DNA of 64,000 nt. Source: Adiantum capillus-veneris (taxonomy: Eukaryota > Streptophyta > Polypodiopsida > Polypodiales > Pteridaceae). Location of the stretch: the NCBI GenBank assembly GCA_014529385.2, contig CM043955.1, forward strand, positions 152,570,140 through 152,634,139, given 5' to 3'. The notes under the pieces were generated by a model, which worked only from the letters and a program-made list of their open reading frames with translations, was not told where the DNA came from and searched no databases. Within the stretch, counting starts at the first letter, position 1. Each line of letters opens with the position of its first letter. Shown in pieces: positions 53,478 through 64,000 of this stretch. A program made the position numbers and the translations under genes.

Positions 53478-54870
53478 CAATTGATAAAGACCCATCTTGT
53501 TGAGAGAATTTGGATGATTGGTCATGAGAGTGAGGGACTATATAGATACCTAGATGAGCTGTTTGAGGAGTTTATTGAAGAATTCTCACCAAAAGGCATT
53601 GCTCACAACACGGTCTCGCAAATCCATAGATTCAAACAGAAAGAGAATGAATCAGTACGCAAAGCATCATTACGGTTCAAGAGATATGTTAAGCTTTGTC
53701 CGAGAGCGGAATTACCTACGCAAGCACGACTGATGTTGATCTTTATCCAGGGAATGAGACATGCGGGCCTTCAGAAGGATCTGCATATAATAAGGAGGAT
53801 GACGCTAAATGAGTTGATCAAAGAAGCTCTTTATCTAGTGGATAACTGTGAGGCATACACAGAGAAGGACTTAAAGAGTCAAGGAGACGACACATCCTCT
53901 CAGCACAGTGTTTCATAGATCAGTGACTCCATTGCCAAGCCAACGACACCTATTGATCAAGAAAAGCTTATCGACGACTTGGTCAAGAGGTTGATTCCTC
54001 TTGTAAGGTCTGATTCGAGAGAGCCGAAGTGGTGTGAAATTGAGAGAAAATGGACGAACCATACGGGAAAAGAGTGCTATTATAGCATGAAAAATGCTAG
54101 GGAAAGGTATGTACAACCTGTTCCAGAAGCACCTACTCCACCTAGATACATTATGGAGAATGCGCCAAGACCAGTAGGAGTTTTAAGGCCACAGCTTGTC
54201 TTAGGACAACAACCTCCGCTGCCAGGTGCTAGAATGCAGGTAGACATGAGATACATGCCAATGATGGAAGCATCAAATAAACCAATGCCGGTACCAGCTA
54301 CAATGTGGTATAGCAACCAAAGTGAATAATACCCTTCGGAGCAACAAAATGTGAGAGAAACACATGGAGTGGTGAGGCCGGTACAACCTCCACCTCCTGG
54401 GTTTCAGTCAAAAGAAAGAAGGTATGAAATGGAAGAAAGGACATTGCGATTCATTGCAAATAGAGGCTTATCTAGGTCAAAGCTTGCTTATAGCCAAGAG
54501 GAAATGCTAAAAGAATCTCCTCAGCCAGAGACAGCCAGAGACAAATTGTCACAAAAGTCGTGACAACCACTTGGTCAAACAATGTCCTCATACGGAGATC
54601 ATTGAAGTAAATGCCTATTGTCTTGAGTGTGGCATCACTCACTTAATCCTCGATTGCCCGAAAAAACCAAACCAAATCAGGAAAATCACGACAAATGTAT
54701 CAGGGATTGTTCAGCTTCCTAGTAGCTCAGAAAATGAAAATATCATACCAGTTCAAGTGGTTACGAGAGCACAAGCTCAAAAGAAAGTTGATGAGAATCC
54801 AGAGACAAAGAACACGAAAAGTAACATGAGTCCAAAGACAGATGATGGACCAAAGACAGACGCACCTAGT
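53478..54870 (+). pseudogene. Gypsy C gag (5'-truncated) with two zinc knuckles
   Basis: The gag domain is readable: LYRYLDELFEEFIEEFSPKG, RFKQKENESVRKASLRFKRY, LMLIFIQGMRHAGLQKDLH and LIKEALYLVDNCEAY. A Pro-rich region follows (54110-54450). Two zinc knuckles lie at about 54552-54655: the first NCHKSRDNHLVKQC has Ser in place of the second Cys; the second YCLECGITHLILDC is complete. Stops and frame changes occur at 53916, 54327 and 54561. Confidence 0.78.
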
Positions 54871-56108
54871 TAGAAAACCAAGAGCAAACGAAATAGTTGG
54901 AAAGCTAGAAAGACTAGGATGAAAGCACGCAGGGAATGAGAGCAAAAATCCCTAGCTGAGAAGCTTACCGAAGCTGAAAAAAAGATAAAACAACATGAGG
55001 AAAAGGAGGAACCTTCTCTTACACAGATGGTTAAACCTCCAGAAGAACCATCCACGGATGAGAAACCGAGAAGTGCTAGTTCAGGAGGATCTGTGTTGGT
55101 AGAGAAGGTTAATGACATTTAGATACCCTCTTGAAATCCTATGATGTGAGGCTCAAAAACAACCAAACCCAAGAACACAGGTTGATGACATATCCTGATG
55201 CGGAACTAGAAAAGCAAAGGTTTGAAATGTGCCAGAAAATGATTCAAACAGCCCAAGCTTTACTAGAACCACTAGGTGCAAAACCTGAGGATGTGATCTG
55301 TGTCATGCCTACATAAGTAATCCCACCAAACCAGGAACTAAAAGAGCCAAATTCTAGTCATGAGCACAGACCAAACCTCAAAGACCCAGCATTAGAACCA
55401 AGGATAGTACTGAGTACCATGGATAACTCTTCCGAGGGATTTCACCAAGCTATACCTGAGGATTGTAAAGAGATAGATGGTCTTGAAGAATTGTGGAAAC
55501 AATTCAGAGAGGCCAATGAATCCGATGACCTAAGAAGACGAGTAGACAAGACTGGTGATGAACGAGGAGTGTTTCTACCACCAATAGAGGAATTTGAGAT
55601 TAGATCTCAAATGAATCTAGACGTGAGATCGTATTGGGGCGAAAAAGGATATGTACAATCTATGGATAGTCAACCTCATTCGCTAAGAAAACTACCGTCC
55701 TACATGGGAGAGTACGAGACTAAGTCAGATGTGGTTGCAGTCCCATCACAGAGACTGTCTCCCAACAAGGCCATCGATTCAAAGGGGCTAGTAGATATTC
55801 TATCTACCCCAGTCACCTGTACAATAATGTTAGCCGAGTTTCTCAGAATAAGACCAAACATGTGGGCTAGTGTAGCTAAATGTCTAGAGAAATTTTGTGT
55901 AAGAACCCCAATGGCTCAAATTGAGGAAGGCATCAAAGAGCTTGAAATGCCTCAACTAAATACTAGGCCAGTTCCATTAAACAAGGTAGACGAGTATTAC
56001 GAGGGAGAAGATGGAAACACCACCCTTCCTATTGAATTCAATGGTGTAAAAACCATGGAAATCCTTGACAGTGGAGCTGGTGTGGCCATTGCAACCAAAG
56101 AGGTTTAG
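54871..56108 (+). pseudogene. Gypsy C linker and protease N-terminal part, ended by in-frame TAG
   Basis: Lys/Glu-rich linker pieces are followed by a 229-codon frame (55419-56108). It contains MLAEFLRIRPNMWASVAKCL and the protease active site EILDSGAGVAIATKEV, with the catalytic Asp codon at 56067. The frame ends at TAG 56106-56108, after which protease sequence continues in the same frame. The TAG fits a Gln codon changed by C to T. Confidence 0.8.
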
Positions 56109-57272
56109 AAAAAATGGGGAAAACCTGCCTTGATATCCACACGAATGACCCTGCAGCTTGCAGACGGACACAAGGAAAAGCCCCTAGGACTGCTAGAAAA
56201 AGTACTTGTTACTTCTTGTGGCATTGAATATGAACACACTTTTGTTGTTGTTGACTTTGGCAAGAAGAACAACTATGACATCATTCTGGGAAGACCATTC
56301 ATGCGACAATTGAAAATGGTCCAAGATTGGGGTTATGACCATATATACCTGAGACATATGGAAACCATAACAAAGATAAACTTGAGGGACCATAGCTATA
56401 GGGATGTGACGAGAACACCGGTTGAGGAGTTTGATTCCGCCACAGTAGCAGGATCAGAACTTCCAGCTTGGTTAGGTAAGCCTAAAGACCTGTGGATGTG
56501 TGGAGATTCACAATGTGGTAGCTTGAAACGTGAGGAATGTATCCTAGAGCGGGTTATAGAGGATATGGACTATATCCCAGAACCATTTCCTGAAGAAGAG
56601 TTAGAGCCTTTTGGATGGGAACACATCTTGGCTACTCTGGATGTGTGCGCAATGAAGGATGCTCCCACAACAATTTTTTGTGATAAAAATGGCTATGATG
56701 TCGTTCCTTATTTTGCAGTGAGTGTAATCCAGGAAAACGAAGAGATCCAGACATCAACAAGCTCTCGAAATAAGGAGCAAACAAATAAATGTGGAGAATC
56801 AAAAGATGAAGAAGACGACGAGTTCTATGACTCTGTAGAACACTTCGAGCTTCAAGAAGATCAACGATCCGGGAATCAATGTCATCGCTACACGAATAAA
56901 GTGCATCAAAAGTGGATTCCAAAGTCCTCAATGAAAACACAACCACCACAAGCATCCTCATACATGGCTCCTAATAAGGATGCAAAGACTCAGCTAGGAG
57001 GAATACGACCAGAGCAGCGAGCTAACAATGCTCTAATCAATGGGCTAGAAAATTCCTCCAAGAAACTACCACCCACGAGCAAACAGACAGTAACTTTCCA
57101 CTACCAGCCAAAAAATCAAGGAAAAGTACAAGAAGTCAACCTTGCTGAGGATAGTAGCGATAGTGATGAATCTTACGACATTCCCTATCATCAACTCAGG
57201 CCATCACTATCACCAACCCCTTCAGCAACAACCATGATAGGTCAAAAGAACAGGACAACAAGTCAAAGCTAA
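56109..57272 (+). pseudogene. Gypsy C protease C-terminal part and linker
   Basis: In phase with the preceding protease. It reads LQLADGHKEKPLGLLEKV, FVVVDFGKKNNYDIILGRPF (the flap-end motif, about 56240-56300) and WGYDHIYLRH. A long, charged, low-conservation linker with one WIPK peptide (HQKWIPKSSMK) then runs to 57272 with no break. In a complete element reverse transcriptase would come next, but it does not. Confidence 0.8.
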
Positions 57273-57790
57273 AAAGCTCCACAAATCTGGATACCCAAAA
57301 GCCAGATCGGCCAAAAATAGATATGGATCAAGAAGACAAAGATCTCTAATGACAAATCACAAGATCCAACACCAAAACAAAAACAAGGAAAGTGTGCACG
57401 AACGGGTAAGAATGTCACAAAGTCGCAAGCTTTCACAACTCATGTTTGGGCTCCAAAGAGGTTGATTCAAGCACAAAAAAGTCAGGAATTCATTTGGATT
57501 CCAAAACAACCACAGTATTAACTTTCAAAGCCTGAATCCCGTCCCCAACCAAGCGTACAAGGGTTGAAGCAAAGACCACTGTCAACTCACACAACAAAAG
57601 GGTGGATCCCAAAGAAGTCTCTTCAAACACAAACGAAGCACGGGCAAGTATGGGTTCCCAAACGAGAGCCAGCAACAAAAGAGCCAATAATCACAAAGAA
57701 ATGGGTCCCGAAGAAGAACAACAAAACTGCTGTCAACGCATCGCCGCTTGAATTCTTACAATTCTTCCTACGATTACAGTACAGTTAGAA
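57273..57790 (+). pseudogene. Gypsy C W-x-P-K repeat region
   Basis: Reading through stops gives a series of short peptides: QIWIPKSQ, HVWAPKRL, FIWIPKQP, KGWIPKKS, QVWVPKRE and KKWVPKKN, separated by 15-30 Lys/Gln/Thr-rich residues. With the one in the preceding frame at least seven occur. The minus-strand copy at 47489-47713 shows the same motif. Function unknown; a basic tandem motif might bind nucleic acid. Confidence 0.65.
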
Positions 57791-58519
57791 GAGAGCAAGT
57801 CATTTCAATCAAGCAACGATACAGAAGCTTCAAAGACCATTACATTGCTTAGAATAGGAAGCCTCGCCAACAAATGCCAATAACCAAATTGCTTATACCC
57901 ACATCTTGCACAACATAAATCTTTTCCATGCATTGATTGTGTATGCATAATAGGGCTACATTACAAGGCCTACATAGGCACAACTTTTAATTGCCCAAGC
58001 ACAACACATACCATTTGCGATACCCTGTCATAAAGGATGACTCCAAGCAGGAAGGGGGAAGACATTCTGAATGCGGACTTAACATTATGACTATTAGAGG
58101 GCACTGTTTTGTGAGAGGCATTGAATTTTTGCGGTTTATTGTGATAATTTTTTGATGAAATTTAGAGTATATGCCCTCATAGTAGTGTTACAGAGGAGTA
58201 TGGGGACAAAATCCATATGTGAGCCCCTCGGGACATGTGTATAGTGTACATAGCATTTAGATTTCTATTTGAATGATTTTTCTTTTGTTAAGTTTTTTTT
58301 AAAGATTTTCTTTGTTTATTATTAAGAAAAAAATAACCATAACCCTCATGAAGAAAAGACTGACGAGATGCCTGAGCACTACAAAGAGAAGAAGGTACAA
58401 GAAAACGATGAAACTTCCCGAAGTATGTCTCAACAGCCACTACAACAGCCGAAGAACATGTCACAAAGCAGTGTCAATAGGCAACCGACAAGTCAGAAAA
58501 GTCAGAGTCGAGTAGCTAA
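57791..58519 (+). other. Gypsy C region with a short Gln/Ser/Lys-rich coding remnant
   Basis: Mostly non-coding. From about 58338 one frame reads HNPHEEKTDEMPEHYKEKK then a Gln/Ser-rich stretch ending VAKPQNE at 58516 with a stop. It is probably the tail of the extra ORF. Confidence 0.45.
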
Positions 58520-58539
58520 GCCACAAAATGAGTGAGGTG

Positions 58540-59240
58540 TTAGTCCCAAATTTTCAAGTAATATTCTCTGTGGTCTAAGAGTCTTAGCTATTCTAGGTAC
58601 TGCTCAAGCTGGAAGAGTTGAGCATATTTACGTTGTGTCGCTCATGCTGGTATAGGTGAGCAAAAGAGTCGAAGTCTAAGTACTTAAGTCTGGTGAAGTG
58701 AAGGAGAAGGTCCAAACGACACTCACATACTGAGCACAGTGAGATACGAGTGGAGAAACTTCTACATCAAAAACCCTTCTTGGAAAGGTGGAAGCTATTG
58801 AGACATCTTTTGATGTCACATGTGCTACATTTATTCCTCGAAACACCCATCATCTCCTTCTTTCACATTGCATGCTTTTGTTGACAAATTTCTCATATGC
58901 ATATAGAGTGTCCCATAATTGGCACTTGCATCAGGCACTCTTTCCGTGTTTCACCCAAGCACTCACCTTTCATGAACATGTACTTCACGTTCAACTGCTC
59001 AACTCCAATAAGAGCGTATACCAAAGGCATTTTTTTCCCACCGGGTTTTTTTCCTTTGGTCATCCAGGTTTTAGACCCTACTCTAAAGACACCTATCACC
59101 ATCCTCTTGTACGTATTCCTTCTACATCAACAATAAGGAAATGCTACTCAAATCAATTGACAAATAAATTGGAGCACCAATTTCAGATCATAGCATACTT
59201 CTCCTCAATGGCGAGTTGAAGAATGGCCTACAATGACAAA
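58540..59240 (+). repeat. Gypsy C non-coding block, inverted counterpart of 46440-47100
   Basis: The block around ATAGAGTGTCCCATAATTGG (58903-58922), the neighbouring AACTCCAATAAGAGCGTATA and CTTCTACATCAAAAAC words all appear as reverse complement between 46440 and 47100, in matching order. The two copies lie about 11.5 kb apart. Confidence 0.8.
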
Positions 59241-59488
59241 GCTGCAAACAACACTAACAACATGATTGCACAGGAAAAAGAAGTCCCCAATGAAGAAGAG
59301 CAGACATAAAAGTAATCAGAGGATCTCAAAAGATGAATGGTTACGATGATAGATGTCCGCTCTAATGGATCATAGTTCTTGTTATGGTTCGACAAAGTTA
59401 CAAGTAGTGCAACAGATGAAGCCAAAAACGACAGAAAAGACCACATCGACATCGACAATCAGGTCATGTCGGGGACGACATGAACACG

Positions 59489-59499
59489 GAAGGGGGGAG
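59489..59499 (+). promoter_or_regulatory. Polypurine tract of gypsy C
   Basis: GGAAGGGGGGAG directly before TGTTGATCGC, a typical plus-strand primer. Confidence 0.8.
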
Positions 59500-59995
59500 T
59501 GTTGATCGCTGGGTCAACAACACAACATAATTCAAGTTTCGTACCAAAGTCTTATCTTTTGCGAGTTATGAAATGCTGCGGATTATGGCTATAAACATCA
59601 TTTGTAATGAGTAGTTATTCTAGTTTCAGAAGCCAGGGTGCAATGGCACTTCCAGATTGTAAATACAAAGCCATTTGACTCTTTCAACCCCATTTCTGGT
59701 TAAACCTAAGGTAGCCTTAGTATATAAGGTACCTAGGTCATTTTGTAAAAGGAAGACTTTTATCATAATCAAAACTTTAGCGCTGTCGTCTATGTGTGTG
59801 AGAGAGAAAGAGAGTGAGCGTGAGCTTTATCCTCTTGCTACACCCGGCTCGCTCAACACATTGGATATCCGACTGCAGCATTGTTGTAGGCTTGAGGAGA
59901 GCTACGCGACAACTCCAAGCATTCCACGCAAGACGAAGCACGCCGACGCATCTATGAGCTATTTGTGGTCATAAGTGTATCAAACAATGTCTGTT
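59500..59995 (+). repeat. 3' LTR of gypsy C (end approximate)
   Basis: It begins TGTTGATCGCTGGG after the polypurine tract. TATATAAGG at 59721-59729 is a good TATA box. The end is uncertain: CAACA near 59861 or AAACA near 59986 would both fit TGT...ACA. The 5' LTR is not present. Confidence 0.65.
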
Positions 59996-61689
59996 TTCTG
60001 CGTGCTAGTAGTCTATAGAATCGTGGCGACATAAGCTACGCATACGTACTCATAAATTTCAGTTTCGGGCACTTTCAAAATTTAGCTTTGTCATTCTACG
60101 TGTTTTCCGCAGATGGGTTTAGAGTGAGGGTTTTGAGTGTAGAAGCTTAGGGACAGGTGTATCCTAGTGAGGGGATGGTGTTCCTTAAGTTTCGTATGAA
60201 TCTGGCATGATTAGGTGAGTTACCTTCCGCATGTGTGTATGTGGCTAGGTGGTGTAGTTGAGAGCAGTGAGGTTCTTGATTGTGGTTTAGTTGGCCTTCC
60301 AGAGTGTTGTATGTGTAGGATGGTCTCAGCCTGACAAGCTTAAGAGATTTCCTCCGTGTGGCTATCGTGTCATCTGTGTCCTCGATTGACATTATGTTGA
60401 TCTAGGTAGTGTTTGCATGCACTTCATGGGTGTGTGAGTCGCTCCCCGTCCAACAATTGTTTATTCCTAGTTGGATGAAAATACTTGCAAATTTGTACAA
60501 CATATACTTAACAAGTGTTTTTATTATACAGCTTGCAAATGTTGAACTCATACGTGTTTTTGTTTGAAGAACATGTTTCTAACACGTCATGATACAAGGT
60601 GACCTCTTACTATGCTAGTTGAGTGGCGTTGTTTGCAAGAATGACTCAAGGAACTGGCATAACATGAAGCTTTTACATTGGCACAAAGCTCTCCTCAATC
60701 AATGCTCCCACTACACCAAAAATCATTATGCTAACATGGAGAGATTCCTAGTAGGACAATACAACAGCTTTTTATCAGCAGCACACCCTTTCCTAACATG
60801 AGGGCACCCCCACCAAAGATATTTTTATGTGATAGGTCACCCCATGAGCATACCATGTCATGGAATGGATGTAAGAACTATGACTGCACTACCCCTTGGA
60901 AGTTGTTCATGAATGTATGTTTATCAAAGTTAATGAGAGAAATTTGGACTTTTGTTTTTGTTGATGTGTAAGAGCACTCTAGGTCCACCATATTTTAGAT
61001 TGTTTGATAAGTTAAATAAGATTTGTAGTCATTTAAAGTGTGAATTTGTTTTTGTTTAGTAAGATTGTACATAAGAAGACATGATAAAGTACAAGAGATC
61101 TTGACGGAATAAACCTCGATGAGATTCCTACCATGCACTTGTGACACCATACCTCTCCTTGAACCCTTTGATTTCTATCGTTGTGGGAAGTCCAAGGGGG
61201 ACCTATTTTCAAATTTGTAGTACTAACGTTTTTTTGAAGGAAATTTTGGTTATTTTAAAGTTGTACACAGTTTAGTTCATTATGATTGTTTTCCTTCAGT
61301 TTCAAATTTTGATCGAGAGCACTCCTTGGAAGCCACTTTTGAAGGTGTTAGGGCGAGATTTTGCAAAAGTTTTGTACGTAGGAAATACAATCCTTAACAC
61401 AATGAAAACATTGATTCTTTGAGTATTTTCAGATTCCATGGTTTTAATGCTCGTTGGAGCCCGTAGATTAAGAAAAAAGTAAGAAATGTCTATTTTACAT
61501 CATTTTTTTTTAAATTTCCAACTTGCACGTTGAATTTTGATGAATCTGAGCAAGGTATGATTTTTTTACATCACACGAAGGTCGAAGAGCGCGACGAGAT
61601 GAACAAATTCATGTGAGACAAGCTTGGACAGATTCAGAGCCAATTGGAAACTAAAAGCTGTTGAAAACATTCTAAAAGTTCAGGCTTGT
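59996..61689. other. No gene recognised
   Basis: About 1.7 kb. Short frames (60147-60392 minus, 60619-60801 plus) show no family motif. No repeat boundary is evident apart from the hairpin that starts at 61690. Confidence 0.45.
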
Positions 61690-61894
61690 ATAATCCTCAT
61701 ACACAATAATTTTGCAATTTTTTTTCATGTAAAGACCCCCAGGGCCCTCAGCAAGACTGGCCACAAGGGTGCGCAAAATGCCCATCCAAAAGTTCCGGAT
61801 GGGCATTTCGCGCGCCCTTGTGGCCAGTCTTACTGAGGGCCCTGGAGGCCTTTACATGGAAAAAAATTGCAAAATTATTGTGTATGAGGATGAT
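61690..61894. repeat. Near-perfect hairpin, arms about 98 bp, 9-base loop
   Basis: The left arm (61690-61787) and right arm (61797-61894) are complementary with about six mismatches; the loop is AAAAGTTCC. The centre is TGCCCATCC...GGATGGGCA. The right arm is the beginning of direct-repeat copy 2; in copy 1 only this arm is directly present, with a diverged inverted piece 300 bases downstream. A transcript would fold into a long double-stranded RNA. It could be a foldback MITE, a hairpin small-RNA precursor or an inverted duplication. Confidence 0.85.
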
Positions 61895-62783
61895 ATAAAG
61901 ATGTAATGTTAGATATACAGAGAGCAAGAGCTCCCCCCCGCCCCGCCCCACCCCCCCCTCTTATTTTTCTATGTGTTCAAAGGCCTCACAAATCTCCCTA
62001 GAAATCAACCAAACAAGGAGCCATTTTTTACTTCCTTGTGTCCACCCCTTGTTTAAAAGTACCCCTTATAGGCTTTATCCACACATATTTTTGTACTTTT
62101 ACAAGAATATAAAATCCCTTTTGTTGAACACATGTGCTATGTTACATATACTTTAGTGAACTCCCGAGGTCAAAGGCCTCACAAATCCTATGCACTAAAC
62201 ATTCAACACTAAAAATAGATCAATCAAGAAACCAATTTTTACTTCCTTGTGTCCACATCATGCTCTTGGGAATGCTTTGGTTAAGCCATTTCTTTGGTAT
62301 TTGAAACCACATGTGACCCCTATTGTTATAGTATCCAACCAAAGGTTTCTTGATTAGCAATTTACATAGGCTCGACTGGTACATATCTTCTATGTTAACA
62401 CTGCATGAATCTATAATTTATGTTTACACTTTCTCTATCCAAATGAGCTACATAGTAAAAATCAAATCCGCAATTTAACAGTTAAGTTCACAAGGTGATA
62501 GCTATTGGTACCATCTTTAGCAATACCAAAGAAATAGCTACCAATAGCTAATGAATAGGGATATTTAATAAGATTTGATACCAAAAACTTGTCAACACTA
62601 TAAAAAGGTGGAAACTCAAAAACTTTACAATATATGTATGCTGAAACACGAATCAATAATAAGTCACCCCTATACATCGACACCACCATCTCAAGTTGTC
62701 ATTTCTCTAAATCAAGCATGGCATAGGCATAGTATGGAAACAATAACATGTTGAAAGCAAGAATTTAGCTTTCTCAACTTGTG
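61797..62783. repeat. Long direct repeat, copy 2
   Basis: It aligns with 52235-53477 at a constant offset until the deletion of about 270 bases, then again to CTCAACTTGTG. A poly-C-rich stretch near 61933-61956 differs in length from copy 1. Confidence 0.85.
62462..62689 (-). CDS. 75-codon frame, second copy of the one at 53155-53382
   Basis: Same length and nearly the same protein as in copy 1. In the C-terminal part Asn and Thr replace Lys and Ile. Unknown family; treat as a possible coding remnant only. Confidence 0.35.
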   Translation of the reverse strand: MVVSMYRGDLLLIRVSAYIYCKVFEFPPFYSVDKFLVSNLIKYPYSLAIGSYFFGIAKDGTNSYHLVNLTVKLRI

Positions 62784-64000
62784 AAACGTTGCTAATGATA
62801 TATATATTCAACGTCCCCAAATGAGGACATCTTGACAAATGTTATGATCCACTTAATAAGAATAACCATTAATGGTTAAACTAAAATCAGAATATTGCTT
62901 GAATTTCTTCATGGTGGAGTGATTAGGACTTGAGACTTGTAACATCTTACATAAAAATAAAAATATCCATAACTTTCAACAATATTTCTTAAATCTGTAT
63001 GAAACTCCAGTAATCTAAATTAAATACTCTGACTCAATGCGACACCTTTTAACAACAAAACATATTTATATTGCATTTATAGGGGAATCCAGCCTACTGA
63101 AAATTATTACAAACGGAGACAATGTTGTTGATGTTAGGCTTCTCTTACAAGTATTTGTCTCTTACAAGTATTTGTCTTCCTCATTTAGAGATTCATATAC
63201 ACTTGAGTATTTGTTTGTCTATGACTCTAGGGAAGATAGTAGTATTTTATGGATGGTTTTTCTAAGAGATCCTAGAGTGTACCTATTTGTTCAAGATTCT
63301 ACAAAAACCCTACTATTCTTATCTTAATCTTTTAACATGGTAGTGAAAGGTTCCTCACAACCCAAAAATAGAGTGATTTCCATCTCTGCACATGGTTGCT
63401 TGCTCATGTCCTCTCAAAACAAGTTGACTTTGTGAGTAAACAACACATTATGTGAGCACAAAGTTATAAAGTACAAAATGATATTGTTCTAATAATCTGA
63501 TGACAACTATACAAAGAATAAATTAGAAGAAAAATCTTTGATGACTCTCCATAGATAACACAACTTACTTGCATTTGTGAGGTTCAATCACATGCTACAC
63601 AACTATAGATGGTACACCAAAACCATCAACAAAATAGCACCACCCACTGTTATGAGGTGTGAATCCTAAACATTGAAATCCATAAAGAGGTTAATTCTCT
63701 CTAGCATGATAAACTTAAAGATGGAGATGATGTTAAGCTCTGAATGTAAGCTACAAGGGTAGTTTTCTTACCATTTTATCTTTATGTTGGAGATGCATCA
63801 GAAGATTTCGGAGGTCATTTGGAGGGCCTTGTAAGAAATTCTATTTCTCTCTCTAGAAAATTTCTTAAAATGCCTTTGCACTTATTCAGTACGTCCAAAA
63901 GGACAACTAAATACTCTGAAAAGTGAACCTAACTTTTCAGCATTCCTTTGAAACGATCACTTTTGCACTAAATGTGAGTGTCTTTTTCACGAGTTCGGTG
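62784..64000. other. No gene recognised
   Basis: About 1.2 kb of A+T-rich sequence with short frames (for example 63037-63327 plus) lacking motifs. A short direct duplication (TCTTACAAGTATTTGTC) occurs at about 63143-63175. Confidence 0.45.

Larger units (their letters stand above)
53478..59995 (+). mobile_element. Ty3/gypsy family C element: gag, protease, extra region and 3' LTR; no RT or integrase seen
   Basis: It starts in mid-gag at the direct-repeat junction, continues through zinc knuckles and protease, then a W-x-P-K peptide region, non-coding sequence, a polypurine tract at 59489-59499 and a 3' LTR from 59500. No reverse transcriptase, RNase H or integrase motif was found in any frame across about 6 kb. 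It is either an internal deletion or a gag-protease non-autonomous element. A second copy in opposite orientation lies at 45744-47720. Confidence 0.75.

Noticed and set aside
58788-59219. 143-codon plus-strand frame in the gypsy C block
   Set aside because: The homologous block at 46440-47100 does not keep this frame open, and no motif is present.
52235-62783. Direct repeats as LTRs of gypsy C
   Set aside because: No primer-binding site follows copy 1, gag begins in mid-domain, and a separate LTR with polypurine tract starts at 59500.

Overview
The window looks like intergenic, transposon-filled nuclear DNA of a large-genome land plant. I see no bacterial features, no intact host gene, and no tRNA or rRNA gene. 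The evidence is plant-type Ty1/copia and Ty3/gypsy elements primed by initiator tRNA-Met, a chromodomain gypsy element, plant-type LINE ORF1 (DUF4283-like), a BED/DUF659/hAT transposase, and many long (CT)n, (TA)n and (GT)n tracts. Element style and repeat load suggest a fern or other seed-free plant, but that is a low-confidence impression.

The left half (1-32215) is a set of nested elements. The outermost is gypsy element A, seen as 15346-19923 plus 28643-32215, with its 5' part missing. Gypsy A is split by chromovirus B (about 19924-28645), whose 3' LTR holds a LINE-ORF1-like fragment. A large hAT-family DNA transposon (about 7981-15345) apparently also inserted in gypsy A. That hAT element seems to have been cut near its left end by a fairly young copia element (1-7980), which was in turn split by a 2.6-kb insertion (4903-7529) flanked by a short target duplication.

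The hAT transposon is the most unusual object here. A BED/DUF659/hAT transposase lies on the minus strand. Convergent to it are two plus-strand genes: one for a divergent protein kinase-like protein and one for an unrecognised protein with a C-terminal coiled coil. Both sides are bordered by about 1 kb of dissimilar quasi-palindromes that share half-sites of the form GTGAGAG...CTCTACAC. The half-site asymmetry points in opposite directions in the two arrays, as expected for the two ends of one element. The layout recalls the convergent two-gene plan of MuDR, but with hAT machinery and a kinase-like cargo. All three genes keep their reading frames and are broken only by isolated in-frame stops that are each one C-to-T change from a glutamine codon.

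The right half (32216-64000) is older and more fragmented. It holds a minus-strand copia 3' end with its LTR, a foldback built on a 25-residue peptide repeat, pieces of an L1-type LINE, gypsy protease and RT fragments, and two copies in opposite orientation of a gypsy family (C). Gypsy C shows gag and protease but no RT or integrase. This half also has a direct repeat of about 1 kb whose two copies lie 9.6 kb apart, a near-perfect hairpin with 98-bp arms (61690-61894), a minisatellite of tiny hairpins (50315-50544), and several stretches where I recognise nothing.
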